Source of the DNA: Vreelandella stevensii S18214
Lineage (GTDB): Bacteria; Pseudomonadota; Gammaproteobacteria; Pseudomonadales; Halomonadaceae
Reading direction: 5' to 3'
DNA: 64,000 bases
NCBI RefSeq assembly: GCF_000275725.1
Contig: NZ_AJTS01000044.1
Location: 62,001-126,000, forward strand
This document shows, piece by piece, positions 55,025-64,000 of this stretch. The notes under the pieces are model-generated. The model had not been told where the DNA came from. It was given only the letters and a program-made list of their open reading frames with translations, and did no database searches. Position 1 is the stretch's first letter, and every line of letters starts with the position of its first letter. Made by a program: the position numbers and the translations under genes.

Positions 55025-55056
55025 CGCCACGTAGAATCATCAGGAGCGCACATTAA

Positions 55057-55449
55057 ATGAGCATGCAAGACACTCTGGCGGATATGTTTACCCGTATCCG
55101 CAATGCGCAGATGGCCACCAAGGAGACGGCTACCATGCCGTCCTCCAAACTGAAAGTCGAAGTGGCCCGAGTGCTAAAGGAAGAAGGCTACATTACCGAC
55201 TTTGCGGTGGCTGAAGGCGTCAAACCCGAGCTGACCGTTACTCTCAAGTACTTTGAGGGTAAGCCGGTTATCGAGCACATTCAGCGGGTTTCCAAGCCGT
55301 CTCTGCGTCAGTACAAGGGCAAGGATAACCTGCCCAAGGTAGCCGATGGCCTGGGTATCGCGATTGTCACCACCTCTAATGGTGTCATGACCGATCGTGC
55401 CGCGCGCCAGGCTGGCGTCGGTGGCGAAGTCATCTGCACCGTATTCTAG
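55057..55449 (+). CDS. rpsH: 30S ribosomal protein S8
   Basis: 130-aa protein ([20 protein letters not shown]), ending [20 protein letters not shown]. In E. coli S8 is the translational repressor of the spc operon acting at rplE; conservation here is inferred. Confidence 0.98.
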   Translation: MSMQDTLADMFTRIRNAQMATKETATMPSSKLKVEVARVLKEEGYITDFAVAEGVKPELTVTLKYFEGKPVIEHIQRVSKPSLRQYKGKDNLPKVADGLGIAIVTTSNGVMTDRAARQAGVGGEVICTVF

Positions 55450-55458
55450 GAGGCTGGA

Positions 55459-55989
55459 ATGTCCCGCATAGCGAAATATCCGGTTAAAGTGCCTGCTGGC
55501 GTTGATGTCAAAATCGATGCTGGCCAGCTGACCGCCAAAGGCGGCCAGGGCACGCTGTCCATGCCCATTCACCAGGACGTGGTGATTGGTCAAGAAGACG
55601 GCCAGCTGACCTTCGCCCCGAGTGAGTCTGCCAAGAGCTGGGCAATGGCCGGTACTACCCGCGCCCTGGTTCAGAACCTGGTTACGGGCGTATCCGAGGG
55701 TTTCACAAAAACTCTCGAAATTGTTGGCGTCGGTTATCGTGCCCAAGCTAAGGGCCAGACGCTCAATCTTTCACTGGGCTTCTCGCACCCGGTCGACTAC
55801 GAACTGCCTAAAGGTGTTACAGCGGAAACGCCGAAGAACACCGTGATCGTGCTGAAAAGCGCGGACAAGCAGATGCTCGGTCAGTGCGCCGCGGAAATCC
55901 GCGCCTTCCGTCCGCCTGAGCCGTACAAAGGCAAGGGTGTACGTTACGCCGACGAGCAGGTGCGTCGCAAAGAAGCCAAGAAGAAGTAA
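55459..55989 (+). CDS. rplF: 50S ribosomal protein L6
   Basis: 176-aa protein with two tandem L6 folds. [20 protein letters not shown] at the start and the conserved [20 protein letters not shown] near the C-terminus. AGGAGG precedes the start. Confidence 0.98.
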   Translation: MSRIAKYPVKVPAGVDVKIDAGQLTAKGGQGTLSMPIHQDVVIGQEDGQLTFAPSESAKSWAMAGTTRALVQNLVTGVSEGFTKTLEIVGVGYRAQAKGQTLNLSLGFSHPVDYELPKGVTAETPKNTVIVLKSADKQMLGQCAAEIRAFRPPEPYKGKGVRYADEQVRRKEAKKK

Positions 55990-55998
55990 GGCAGGGTT

Positions 55999-56349
55999 AT
56001 GAACGCGAAGAAAGAATCTCGTCTCCGTCGTGCCCGCCGCGCTCGCGCCAAGATCCGCGAGCTGGGCGTGTATCGCCTGTGCGTCAACCGTACCCCGCGT
56101 CACATCTATGCGCAGATTATCTCGCCGGATGGTGGCAAGGTGCTGGCCAGCGCTTCTACGCTGGACAAAGCACTGCGCGAGGGTGCGACCGGTAACTCAG
56201 ACGCGGCCTCCAAGGTCGGCGCTCTGATTGCCGAACGCGCTAAAGAAGCAGGCATCACCCAGGTGGCCTTCGACCGTGCTGGCTTTAAGTATCACGGTCG
56301 CGTCAAGGCTCTGGCCGACGCCGCACGTGAAGGCGGCCTGGAATTCTAA
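55999..56349 (+). CDS. rplR: 50S ribosomal protein L18
   Basis: 116-aa 5S-rRNA-binding protein with a basic N-terminus ([20 protein letters not shown]) and the conserved [20 protein letters not shown]. Confidence 0.98.
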   Translation: MNAKKESRLRRARRARAKIRELGVYRLCVNRTPRHIYAQIISPDGGKVLASASTLDKALREGATGNSDAASKVGALIAERAKEAGITQVAFDRAGFKYHGRVKALADAAREGGLEF

Positions 56350-56360
56350 AGGGTTTTACG

Positions 56361-56861
56361 ATGGCGAAGAACGAACAGCAAAACGGTGATCTGCAGGAGA
56401 AGTTAGTGCAGGTCAACCGCGTCGCCAAGGTGGTCAAGGGTGGTCGTATTTTCGGCTTCACCGCACTGACCGTCGTAGGTGATGGTAAAGGTCGTGTCGG
56501 TTTCGGTCGTGGCAAGGCGCGTGAAGTGCCGGTCGCAATCCAGAAAGCGATGGACCAGGCTCGTCGCAACATGGTCAAGGTCAACCTTGCAGGTCACACA
56601 CTGCAGTACCCGGTAAAAGCCCGTCACGGTGCTTCCAAGGTGTACATGCAGCCGGCCTCCGAAGGTACTGGTATCATCGCTGGTGGCGCCATGCGTTCCG
56701 TACTGGAACTGGCAGGCGTTCACGATGTACTGGCCAAGTGCTACGGTTCCACCAACCCGGTTAACGTGGTACGGGCGACTGTCAAAGGTCTCTCTGCCAT
56801 GCAAGCACCGGAAGACATCGCCGCCAAGCGCGGTCTGTCTGTCGAAGCGATCACGGGGTAA
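56361..56861 (+). CDS. rpsE: 30S ribosomal protein S5
   Basis: 166-aa fidelity protein. The N-terminal RNA-binding loop [20 protein letters not shown] and the C-terminal [20 protein letters not shown] are conserved. No spectinomycin-type change was evident in the loop. Confidence 0.98.
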   Translation: MAKNEQQNGDLQEKLVQVNRVAKVVKGGRIFGFTALTVVGDGKGRVGFGRGKAREVPVAIQKAMDQARRNMVKVNLAGHTLQYPVKARHGASKVYMQPASEGTGIIAGGAMRSVLELAGVHDVLAKCYGSTNPVNVVRATVKGLSAMQAPEDIAAKRGLSVEAITG

Positions 56862-56867
56862 GGCACC

Positions 56868-57050
56868 ATGGCAGCAACGATCAAGGTTACCCAGATCCGC
56901 AGCACCATCGGCGTTTTGCCCAAGCACAAGGCTACTATGAAAGGCCTGGGCCTGCGTCGCATCGGTCATACGGTTGAGCTGGAAGACACCCCTGCCGTAC
57001 GCGGCATGATCCACAAGGTTAACTACCTTGTGCGCGTTGAGGGAGAGTAA
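56868..57050 (+). CDS. rpmD: 50S ribosomal protein L30
   Basis: 60-aa protein ([20 protein letters not shown]) with [20 protein letters not shown]; length is typical for the bacterial form. Confidence 0.98.
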   Translation: MAATIKVTQIRSTIGVLPKHKATMKGLGLRRIGHTVELEDTPAVRGMIHKVNYLVRVEGE

Positions 57051-57053
57051 TCC

Positions 57054-57488
57054 ATGAAACTCAATACCCTGAGCCCGGCACCGGGCTCCAAACACGCTGA
57101 AAAGCGCGTTGGTCGTGGTATCGGTTCCGGTCTGGGCAAGACCGGTGGCCGTGGCCACAAAGGTCAGAAATCACGCAGTGGCGGTAGCGTCAAGCCTGGT
57201 TTCGAAGGCGGTCAGATGCCGCTGCAGCGTCGTTTGCCGAAGTTTGGCTTCACGTCTGCCAAGTCGCTGGTATCTGAAGAAGTACGCCTGGCGGAACTTG
57301 CCAAGGTTGCCGGTGACGAAGTCACCATGGAAACCCTGAAGCAAGCCAACGTGCTGAAGGATGCGACGCTGCATGCGAAGATCATCCTTTCTGGCGAACT
57401 GAACAAAGCGGTTACCGTTCGTGGAATCAAGGTCACCAAAGGTGCCCGTGAAGCGATCGTAGCCGCTGGCGGCAAGGTAGAGGACTAA
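57054..57488 (+). CDS. rplO: 50S ribosomal protein L15
   Basis: 144-aa protein with the glycine-rich N-terminal extension [20 protein letters not shown] and [15 protein letters not shown]. The secY start follows the stop directly. Confidence 0.98.
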   Translation: MKLNTLSPAPGSKHAEKRVGRGIGSGLGKTGGRGHKGQKSRSGGSVKPGFEGGQMPLQRRLPKFGFTSAKSLVSEEVRLAELAKVAGDEVTMETLKQANVLKDATLHAKIILSGELNKAVTVRGIKVTKGAREAIVAAGGKVED

Positions 57489-58820
57489 ATGGCCAAGTCA
57501 GGAAACATGCCGGCGATGGGCAGCGGTCTGAGTGAACTGTGGGCGCGTTTGCGCTTCGTGCTCCTCGCCATCGTGGTGTACCGTATCGGTGCCCACATTC
57601 CCGTTCCCGGTATCAATCCTGACCAGCTTGCTGCCTTGTTCAGGGAGCAACAGGGCACCATCCTGGGCATGTTCAACATGTTCTCGGGTGGCGCCCTGGA
57701 GCGCATGAGCGTCCTCGCCCTGGGCATCATGCCCTATATTTCGGCGTCGATTATCATGCAGCTGATGACTGCAGTCTCCCCTCATCTTGAACAGCTCAAG
57801 AAAGAGGGCGAGGCTGGCCGCCGCAAGATTAGCCAGTACACCCGCTACGGCACGGTGCTACTGGCTTTTGTCCAGGCTACCGGCATGTCCGTGGGTCTGG
57901 CTAGCCAAGGCATCGCTTACAGCGCTGACTTCAGCTTCTATTTCACCGCCATCATCACGTTTGTGTCGGGTGCGGTGTTTATGATGTGGCTAGGTGAGCA
58001 GATCACCGAGAAGGGCATCGGCAACGGTATTTCGCTGCTGATCTTCGCGGGGATCGTCGCTGGGCTGCCCAGTGCCGTGGGGCAAGCCTTCGAGCTTGCT
58101 CGTAACGAAGGGGCCTGGAATGTTCTTCCGCTGTTAGCGCTGTCCGTGCTAGGTATTGCCACCGTGGCATTCGTGGTGTTCATCGAGCGTGGCCAACGCC
58201 GCCTCAAGGTGAACTACCCACGTCGCCAAGTGGGCAACAAGATGTATGCAGGTCAAAGCAGCTACTTGCCGTTGAAGGTGAACATGGCGGGCGTCATTCC
58301 CGCGATCTTTGCCTCCAGTATTCTACTCTTCCCGGCCTCTATCGGTCAGTGGGTAGGCGCTGGCGAAGGCATGGAGTGGTTGCAGCGTGCCTCGCAGGCG
58401 TTAGGCCCTGGCCAACCGCTTTACATCTTGCTTTTCGCTGCGGCAGTGGTATTCTTCTGCTTCTTTTACACAGCGCTGGTCTTCAACCCCAAGGATGTGG
58501 CTGACAATCTCAAAAAGTCAGGCGCTTTCCTGCCGGGCATTCGCCCCGGCGAGCAGACCGCTCGCTATATCGACAAAGTGATGACTCGTCTCACTCTGTT
58601 CGGTGCCTTGTATATCACTGCGGTTTCCCTGATGCCCCAGTTCCTGATCGTAGCATGGAACGTTCCGTTCTTCTTTGGCGGTACGTCGCTGCTGATCGTG
58701 GTAGTGGTCATCATGGACTTCATGGCCCAGGTGCAGTCGCATCTCATGTCGCATCAATATGACTCAGTGATGAAGAAGTCCAACCTGAAAGGCTACGGTA
58801 GCGGCGGCATCATGCGCTGA
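57489..58820 (+). CDS. secY: Protein translocase channel subunit SecY
   Basis: 443-aa, ten-helix channel of SecYEG in the inner membrane. Early conserved [20 protein letters not shown] and [15 protein letters not shown]. The C-terminal cytoplasmic loop [20 protein letters not shown] binds ribosome or SecA. The start directly abuts the rplO stop (0 nt gap). Confidence 0.98.
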   Translation: MAKSGNMPAMGSGLSELWARLRFVLLAIVVYRIGAHIPVPGINPDQLAALFREQQGTILGMFNMFSGGALERMSVLALGIMPYISASIIMQLMTAVSPHLEQLKKEGEAGRRKISQYTRYGTVLLAFVQATGMSVGLASQGIAYSADFSFYFTAIITFVSGAVFMMWLGEQITEKGIGNGISLLIFAGIVAGLPSAVGQAFELARNEGAWNVLPLLALSVLGIATVAFVVFIERGQRRLKVNYPRRQVGNKMYAGQSSYLPLKVNMAGVIPAIFASSILLFPASIGQWVGAGEGMEWLQRASQALGPGQPLYILLFAAAVVFFCFFYTALVFNPKDVADNLKKSGAFLPGIRPGEQTARYIDKVMTRLTLFGALYITAVSLMPQFLIVAWNVPFFFGGTSLLIVVVVIMDFMAQVQSHLMSHQYDSVMKKSNLKGYGSGGIMR

Positions 58821-58870
58821 GGCGCCCCTAACGAATTGGCGCGCCGCGAGCCGTTTTTGGAGAAAGAACG

Positions 58871-58984
58871 ATGAAAGTTCGAGCTTCCGTAAAGAAGATG
58901 TGCCGTAACTGCAAGATCATTCGTCGCAATGGCGCTGTACGCGTCATCTGTGTCGAGCCGCGGCACAAGCAGCGTCAGGGCTAA
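58871..58984 (+). CDS. rpmJ: 50S ribosomal protein L36
   Basis: 37-aa zinc-ribbon protein, too short for most ORF cut-offs: [20 protein letters not shown] then [17 protein letters not shown]. Ligands C11, C14, C27 and H32 are present (zinc-binding form). Located after secY as in E. coli. Confidence 0.97.
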   Translation: MKVRASVKKMCRNCKIIRRNGAVRVICVEPRHKQRQG

Positions 58985-59010
58985 GCCTGGGCTGTTTTAA
59001 GCGGGTGCAG

Positions 59011-59047
59011 GCATACCCCTTGCCTTCGGGCTCCTAAAGGGGTATGC
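59011..59047 (+). other. Nested hairpin before rpsM
   Basis: GCATACCCCTT and AAGGGGTATGC (11 bp) enclose an inner GCC-TTCG-GGC tetraloop hairpin. It precedes a short CCTTTT. It lies at the spc/alpha boundary and could be a terminator/attenuator or part of the alpha-operon leader; the S4 pseudoknot site should overlap the rpsM start just downstream. Confidence 0.55.
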
Positions 59048-59105
59048 TGTTGCGCCTTTTGTAGATGAATAAACGAGCAAGCCGCTCAAATTTCGGAGTA
59101 AGCTG

Positions 59106-59462
59106 ATGGCCCGTATTGCAGGCGTCAATATCCCGGACAACAAGCATGCGGCGATCTCGCTGACCTATATCTTCGGGATTGGCCGTACTCGCGCTCAACA
59201 CATCTGTGTTGCTGCCGGTATCGCGCCGACTACCAAGATCGTAGATCTGTCTGGCGAAGAGCTGGACACCCTGCGTTCTGAAGTTGGTAAGTACACCGTA
59301 GAAGGCGACCTTCGTCGTGATGTCACGCTTAACATCAAGCGTCTCATGGACTTAGGCTGCTACCGTGGTCTGCGTCATCGTCGTAGTCTTCCGCTGCGTG
59401 GTCAGCGGACCAAGACTAACGCGCGTACCCGTAAGGGCCCGCGTAAGCCGATCCGCAAATAA
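59106..59462 (+). CDS. rpsM: 30S ribosomal protein S13
   Basis: 118-aa head protein ([20 protein letters not shown]), ending [18 protein letters not shown]. First gene of the alpha operon, where S4 represses translation in E. coli. CGGAG precedes the ATG. Confidence 0.98.
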   Translation: MARIAGVNIPDNKHAAISLTYIFGIGRTRAQHICVAAGIAPTTKIVDLSGEELDTLRSEVGKYTVEGDLRRDVTLNIKRLMDLGCYRGLRHRRSLPLRGQRTKTNARTRKGPRKPIRK

Positions 59463-59514
59463 CACGCAGGCTCTTTAATCGAGAGCTGACGTTAAGACAG
59501 GAATAGACATCAAC

Positions 59515-59901
59515 ATGGCTAACCCGCGTAGTAACCGTAAAAAGGTTAAAAAGCAGGTAGTGGACGCCGTCGCGCACATCCATGCCTCTTTTAACAACAC
59601 GATCGTGACGATCACAGACCGCCAGGGCAATGCTCTTTCTTGGGCAACAGCCGGTGGTTCGGGTTTTCGTGGTTCTCGCAAGAGCACCCCGTTCGCTGCG
59701 CAAGTTGCAAGCGAACGTGCAGCAACTGCTGCAGCCGAGTATGGTGTGAAAAACGTAGACGTGCTGGTCAAGGGCCCCGGTCCCGGCCGTGAATCCGCCG
59801 TGCGCGCACTGAACGCCGCCGGCTTCCGCGTGCAAAGCATCGTAGACGCGACGCCCATCCCCCATAATGGCTGCCGTCCGCCGAAGAAACGCCGCGTTTA
59901 A
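59515..59901 (+). CDS. rpsK: 30S ribosomal protein S11
   Basis: 128-aa platform protein. [20 protein letters not shown] and the C-terminal [18 protein letters not shown], whose Asn-Gly pair is an isoaspartate site in E. coli, are conserved. Confidence 0.98.
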   Translation: MANPRSNRKKVKKQVVDAVAHIHASFNNTIVTITDRQGNALSWATAGGSGFRGSRKSTPFAAQVASERAATAAAEYGVKNVDVLVKGPGPGRESAVRALNAAGFRVQSIVDATPIPHNGCRPPKKRRV

Positions 59902-59913
59902 GGAGACAGATTC

Positions 59914-60534
59914 ATGGCTCGTTATATTGGACCGAAGTGCAAACTGTCTCGTCGTGAAGGCACCGATCTCTTCCTGAAGAGTGGCGTGACTCCCTTCGAG
60001 AAAAAGTGTAAATCCGAGCAGATCCCGGGTGTACACGGCCAGCGTCGTCAGCGTCTTTCCGACTACGGCTTGCAGCTTCGCGAGAAGCAGAAAGTACGCC
60101 GTATGTATGGCGTACTCGAAAAGCAGTTCCGCAACTACTACAAAGAAGCCGCTCGCCTGAAAGGTGCGACCGGTGAAGTACTGTTGCAACTGCTTGAATC
60201 CCGACTGGATAACGTCGTCTACCGCATGGGCTTCGGCTCGACTCGCTCTGAAGCGCGTCAGCTGGTCAGCCACAAGGCGATTTCCGTCAACGGCCGCACC
60301 GTTAACGTTGCTTCCTACCAAGTGAAGCCGGGTGACGTGGTAGCTGTTCGTGAAAAGGCGAAGAACCAGGCTCGTATCCAAAGCGCGTTGAGCATTGCTG
60401 CCAACCGTGGCGATATCACCTGGATCGAAATCGACGCCAAGAAGATGGAAGGCACTTTCAAGGCTCTGCCTGAACGCGGTGACCTGACTGCCGACATCAA
60501 CGAAAACCTGATCGTCGAGCTGTACTCCAAGTAA
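59914..60534 (+). CDS. rpsD: 30S ribosomal protein S4
   Basis: 206-aa primary rRNA-binding protein with an S4 RNA-binding domain ([38 protein letters not shown]). Likely alpha-operon repressor. Confidence 0.98.
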   Translation: MARYIGPKCKLSRREGTDLFLKSGVTPFEKKCKSEQIPGVHGQRRQRLSDYGLQLREKQKVRRMYGVLEKQFRNYYKEAARLKGATGEVLLQLLESRLDNVVYRMGFGSTRSEARQLVSHKAISVNGRTVNVASYQVKPGDVVAVREKAKNQARIQSALSIAANRGDITWIEIDAKKMEGTFKALPERGDLTADINENLIVELYSK

Positions 60535-60659
60535 GCAGTCTGTTTGTTGCTTCTGCTTCTTGAGGCCTGGGCGGGATAGCAAAGCTAACCGCCCAGATGC
60601 TCTTGAGTATTGTGCTTTAGAGTACTCAGTATCCGTTTGGCAGCCTGAAAGGTGTTCAT

Positions 60660-61655
60660 ATGCAGCGTTCAGTGACAGAGTTTCTTCGCCCCCGCGACAT
60701 CAAGGTCGAAGAGATCAGCGCACATCATGCCAAAATCGTTCTCGAACCGTTCGAGCGCGGCTTTGGTCACACCCTGGGGAATGCACTTCGTCGCATTCTG
60801 CTTTCATCCATGCCCGGCGCTGCCGTGGTAGAGGCTGAAATCGCCGGTGTAGAGCACGAATACAGTGCACTCGAAGGGGTGCAGGAAGATGTCATCGAAA
60901 TCCTCCTGAACTTGAAAGATGTTGCGATCAAGATGCACAGCCGCGATGAGGCGGTGCTCTCGCTGAACAAGCAGGGCCCAGCCGTCGTCACCGCTGGCGA
61001 CATTGCGCTTGATCATAGCGTCGAAATCGTCAACCCGGACCACGTCATTGCACACGTCAATGAAGGTGCCGAGCTGAAAATTCAGCTTAAGGTAGCGCTG
61101 GGTCGTGGTTACGAACCGGCTGACGCTCGTGGCTCTGATGAAGAGACCCGTGCTATTGGCCGCCTGCAGCTGGATGCCACCTTCAGCCCTGTTCGCCGTG
61201 TTTCCTACTCGGTCGAAGCCGCTCGTGTCGAGCAGCGTACCGACCTCGATAAGCTGATTATCGACCTGGAAACCGACGGTACACTGGATCCGGAAGAGGC
61301 TATCCGTCGCAGTGCGACCATTCTGCAAGAGCAGCTGGCCGCCTTCGTCGACCTGGAAGCTGACAAAGAGCAGGAAGTCGAAGAGGAAGAGGATCACGTT
61401 GATCCGATCCTATTGCGCCCCGTAGACGATCTCGAGTTGACCGTTCGCAGCGCCAACTGCCTGAAAGCCGAGAATATCTACTACATCGGTGATCTGATCC
61501 AGCGCACGGAAGTGGAGCTGTTGAAGACCCCGAACCTCGGTAAGAAGTCCTTGAATGAAATCAAGGATGTATTGGCAGCGCGCGGCTTGTCCCTCGGTAT
61601 GCGGCTGGAAAATTGGCCACCCGCTAGCCTGAAGGACGACAAGGCCTCCGCGTAA
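60660..61655 (+). CDS. rpoA: DNA-directed RNA polymerase subunit alpha
   Basis: 331-aa alpha subunit. The N-terminal dimerisation domain begins [20 protein letters not shown] and has [19 protein letters not shown]. The C-terminal domain carries [20 protein letters not shown] and [14 protein letters not shown], the UP-element and activator contact surface. Confidence 0.99.
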   Translation: MQRSVTEFLRPRDIKVEEISAHHAKIVLEPFERGFGHTLGNALRRILLSSMPGAAVVEAEIAGVEHEYSALEGVQEDVIEILLNLKDVAIKMHSRDEAVLSLNKQGPAVVTAGDIALDHSVEIVNPDHVIAHVNEGAELKIQLKVALGRGYEPADARGSDEETRAIGRLQLDATFSPVRRVSYSVEAARVEQRTDLDKLIIDLETDGTLDPEEAIRRSATILQEQLAAFVDLEADKEQEVEEEEDHVDPILLRPVDDLELTVRSANCLKAENIYYIGDLIQRTEVELLKTPNLGKKSLNEIKDVLAARGLSLGMRLENWPPASLKDDKASA

Positions 61656-61694
61656 GCGTCGACTTGAGTCCCAGTTTGGTAAGGAATCACAACC

Positions 61695-62081
61695 ATGCGT
61701 CATCGTAAGAGTGGTCGTCATCTGAATCGTACCAGCTCGCACCGTCAGGCCATGTTCAAGAACATGTCTGTCTCGCTGGTCGAACATGAAGTCATCAAGA
61801 CAACCCTGCCCAAGGCCAAGGAACTGCGTCGCGTTATCGAGCCGCTGATCACCTTGGCAAAGCAGGATAGCGTTGCAAACCGCCGTCTGGCGTTTGCTCG
61901 TACGCGCTCCAAAGAAGCCGTCGGCAAACTGTTCAACGAGCTGGGTCCGCGTTACGCCGAGCGTCCGGGTGGTTACATCCGTATTCTCAAGTGCGGTTTC
62001 CGCACCGGCGACAACGCCCCCATGGCCTACGTTGAACTGGTAGACCGCCCGGTAGCCCAGGAAGAAGCCGCTGCAGAGTAA
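61695..62081 (+). CDS. rplQ: 50S ribosomal protein L17
   Basis: 128-aa protein ([20 protein letters not shown]) with [20 protein letters not shown]. Last gene of the alpha operon, followed by a terminator. Confidence 0.98.
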   Translation: MRHRKSGRHLNRTSSHRQAMFKNMSVSLVEHEVIKTTLPKAKELRRVIEPLITLAKQDSVANRRLAFARTRSKEAVGKLFNELGPRYAERPGGYIRILKCGFRTGDNAPMAYVELVDRPVAQEEAAAE

Positions 62082-62108
62082 GCGTAGCGCCCCTTCCAAG
62101 GCACAATG

Positions 62109-62137
62109 AAAACCGCCCCTCATCGGGCGGTTTTTTT
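62109..62137 (+). terminator. Terminator of the alpha operon
   Basis: AAAACCGCCC / CTCATC / GGGCGGTTTTTTT, a 10-bp stem with a 7-T tail, 28 nt after rplQ. Confidence 0.95.
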
Positions 62138-62173
62138 GTGTCCATGTTTTTATGTCTACGGGATATGAACAGA

Positions 62174-62203
62174 TTGCCTGTCGGGCCGGGATTAATCTAT
62201 ATA
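62174..62203 (+). promoter_or_regulatory. Possible promoter of the carboxypeptidase gene
   Basis: TTGCCT (62174-62179) and TATATA (62198-62203), 18 bp apart, in a 280-nt gap that otherwise shows no ORF. The leader would be about 150 nt. Confidence 0.5.
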
Positions 62204-62360
62204 TAAGCCCTCGGGCACATCCATTTGTCGGCAGGCCATGCTAGTCTTATTCGGCTGAGCATGGCCATTCAAGGGCGGTGCTAGGTCATCAGTAAGTGTG
62301 TGCCAGGGTAGCAGGCGCGAGTGACGTTTAGCAGTGATGTACATTCATCAAGGGGCAGGT

Positions 62361-63707
62361 ATGGCAGCAGAGGCAAGGTATTCACGGACAGCGGCAACGG
62401 TATGGCTGTTGATGCTCGGTCTACTGGTGATCGGCAGTATCACCAAAGCGCAGGCCAACCCACGCTATGCGGGCATCGTCGTCGATCTGGAACATGGTGA
62501 AGTCCTCTATTCTGAGAACGCCGACGAAGCGCGCTACCCCGCCTCACTGACCAAGATGATGACCATGTACCTCACCTTCGAAGCGCTGGAGAGAGGGGAC
62601 TTGCGGCTCGATCAGGCGCTGCCGGTGTCGGCTCAGGCGGCGGCCATGCCCGCCAGCAAGCTGTGGTTGTCAGCCGGCAGCACCATCAGCGTGGACACCG
62701 CCATGCGCGCCCTGGCGGTACGCTCTGCCAACGACGTGGCCGTAGTGGTGGCCGAGGCTCTGGGGGGCAGTGAGCAGCGCTTTGCCCACCTGATGACGGA
62801 AAGAGCCCGTGAGCTGGGCATGAGCAGGACGACTTTCCGCAATGCCTCGGGGTTGCCGGATGACCAGCAGGTCACCACAGCGCGGGATATGCTGACCCTG
62901 TCGGTGCGTGTGATACAGGACTTTCCCCAGTACTACCACTACTTTGGGCTGCAGGAGTTCACCCATCGTGGCACTCGCCACACTAGCCACAACCGCCTGG
63001 TACGTGACTATCCCGGCGCCGACGGCCTGAAGACCGGTTTCATCCGTGCCTCCGGGTTCAATGTCGCGACCACTGCCGTACATAACGGCCGACGCATGGT
63101 GGCGGTGGTGATGGGCGGTTTCACCGCCGCCTCCAGGGATACGCACATGGCCAGCCTGCTGGATCGCAGTTTCGAGCGCGCAGCGCTACGCGACCACCAG
63201 ACCTGGATTGCCAACACCAGCTTCTCGCAGGAGTACATGGGCTTTGGGGGCTCACAGCAGGCGATCTCGCCTCCTCCCGAGCCCCCATCGCGGCCGATGA
63301 TGGCGCATATCGACACCAGCGCCCCGGTCACGGCGGCGGCCGTGGAGGCCCAGTGGTCACAAACCATGGCGCCTACACCTTCTCCGCAGGGTGACCCGCT
63401 GCTGGCCTTGATCGAGCAGGAGCGTGGCTTTGCCTCGATGGGATCGGCACCGGCCTCCGGAGGCGGTAACTGGGGCATCCAGGTGGGTGCCTTCAGTCAG
63501 GCCCATCAGGCGGAACAGCTGGCCCAACAGGCTGCCCAGCGGCTGCCCAGTGAGGTGGGGGGGCAGGTCGCCATCGATACGCTGGAGGGGCGCTCGACGG
63601 TGTTCCGAGCACGCGTCGTGGCGCTGGACGAAATGCGTGCCCGTCAGGCCTGTCAGTCACTGCAGGCCCAGGGCATGGACTGCATGGTGGTGAACGCCAG
63701 CCTTTGA
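62361..63707 (+). CDS. D-alanyl-D-alanine carboxypeptidase (PBP5/6 family) with SPOR domain
   Basis: 448-aa periplasmic serine peptidase that trims the terminal D-Ala of peptidoglycan stem peptides. A signal peptide (about residues 1-31, VWLLMLGLLVIGSITKAQA) precedes the catalytic domain. The active-site triad is S62-LTK, S122-A-N and K224-TG. A low-complexity proline-rich linker (about 315-365) leads to a C-terminal SPOR domain (NWGIQVGAFSQAHQAEQLAQ), which binds denuded glycans at the septum. ATG 62361 with AAGGGG is preferred over GTG 62334. Monocistronic, closed by its own terminator. Confidence 0.94.
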   Translation: MAAEARYSRTAATVWLLMLGLLVIGSITKAQANPRYAGIVVDLEHGEVLYSENADEARYPASLTKMMTMYLTFEALERGDLRLDQALPVSAQAAAMPASKLWLSAGSTISVDTAMRALAVRSANDVAVVVAEALGGSEQRFAHLMTERARELGMSRTTFRNASGLPDDQQVTTARDMLTLSVRVIQDFPQYYHYFGLQEFTHRGTRHTSHNRLVRDYPGADGLKTGFIRASGFNVATTAVHNGRRMVAVVMGGFTAASRDTHMASLLDRSFERAALRDHQTWIANTSFSQEYMGFGGSQQAISPPPEPPSRPMMAHIDTSAPVTAAAVEAQWSQTMAPTPSPQGDPLLALIEQERGFASMGSAPASGGGNWGIQVGAFSQAHQAEQLAQQAAQRLPSEVGGQVAIDTLEGRSTVFRARVVALDEMRARQACQSLQAQGMDCMVVNASL

Positions 63708-63725
63708 CGCCACCCGGCACGCCAA

Positions 63726-63763
63726 CGCCCCGCCAGTGCAGCATTGGCGGGGCGTTTTGTTTT
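63726..63763 (+). terminator. Terminator after the carboxypeptidase gene
   Basis: CGCCCCGCCA / 9-nt loop / TGGCGGGGCG followed by TTTTGTTTT, 18 nt after the stop. Confidence 0.93.
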
Positions 63764-63785
63764 ATGCGACCACAGGAGGAACGCC

Positions 63786-64000
63786 ATGACATCTTCCCTG
63801 AAAGGCATTCTCTGCATGTGTGCAGGCGTACTGTTTCTGGCCTTGGGAGACGCGGTATCGAAATGGTTGGGTGAGGTACACTCGCCGCTGCAAATCATTT
63901 TTTTCAGAACGCTGGTGTCGCTACCGCTGATCGCCCTGCTGGCCCATTTTGGTGGTGGGCTGCGCAAATTGCGTACGCGTCGCCCGGGCGTGCACCTGCT
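63786..64000 (+). CDS. DMT/EamA-family transporter (partial, N-terminus only)
   Basis: 71 codons to the window edge: MTSSLKGILCMCAGVLFLAL, GDAVSKWLGEVHSPLQIIFF, RTLVSLPLIALL, the two first helices of a drug/metabolite transporter with the family's RxLxxLP region. AGGAGG lies 6 nt upstream of ATG 63786. Substrate unknown. Confidence 0.82.
   Translation, partial: MTSSLKGILCMCAGVLFLALGDAVSKWLGEVHSPLQIIFFRTLVSLPLIALLAHFGGGLRKLRTRRPGVHL

Overview
The window is a GC-rich gammaproteobacterial chromosome segment. The best fit is Halomonadaceae (Halomonas or a close relative). This is inferred from protein character, the fabAB unsaturated fatty-acid pair, the uvrA / MFS / ssb neighbourhood and the Pseudomonas-like tRNA-secE-nusG-rpl-rpo order; no database search was possible. 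Most of the window is ordinary housekeeping DNA. The accessory interest lies between about 10.5 and 26.4 kb.

Left part (1-10.5 kb): the 5' 878 codons of uvrA (minus strand, cut by the window edge), a YajR-type MFS transporter, ssb, an RmlD-like oxidoreductase translationally coupled to a PlsC-type acyltransferase, a convergent fabA-fabB pair, and a membrane-tethered PAS-GGDEF-EAL protein.

10.5-20.5 kb, a probable light/oxidative-stress regulon: a MerR-type regulator is followed on the same strand by a CPD photolyase, a SnoaL-like protein, a short-chain dehydrogenase, an FAD amine-oxidase-like protein, a DUF1365 protein, a cyclopropane-fatty-acid-synthase-like methyltransferase and a DUF2878 membrane protein. 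The last five are tightly coupled. The regulator has the LitR/CarH layout but lacks the residues that hold adenosylcobalamin, as in the B12-independent class II LitR proteins of Pseudomonas. Upstream lie a renalase-like FAD gene broken by a frameshift and, divergently, a TIGR01777 epimerase. The two are separated by a symmetric element that reads as a promoter with a 19-bp spacer on both strands.

20.5-28.5 kb: rapA, then a rearranged locus, then typA. An IS200/IS605-type element (tnpA and tnpB divergent) sits beside a gene for a membrane-anchored thioredoxin (TlpA-like). A segment of about 1.47 kb has been inverted with one break inside tnpB and the other inside the tlpA-like gene. Both genes are now split into halves on opposite strands. 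Flipping the segment back at a shared CGCT restores the TlpA frame exactly and brings the two TnpB halves together with a 1-nt discrepancy. The inversion also created an in-frame TnpB-N / TlpA-C chimeric reading frame.

28.6-62.1 kb: birA-coaX, four tRNA genes (Tyr, Gly, Thr, Trp), secE-nusG, rplKAJL-rpoBC, rpsLG-fusA-tuf, and the complete S10, spc and alpha clusters through rplQ. The tuf copy that many relatives carry between tRNA-Thr and tRNA-Trp is absent; a terminator and a new promoter occupy the spot. Near-consensus promoters precede tRNA-Tyr, tRNA-Trp/secE, rpsL and rpsJ. The end of the window holds a D-alanyl-D-alanine carboxypeptidase with a SPOR domain and the start of a DMT-family transporter.
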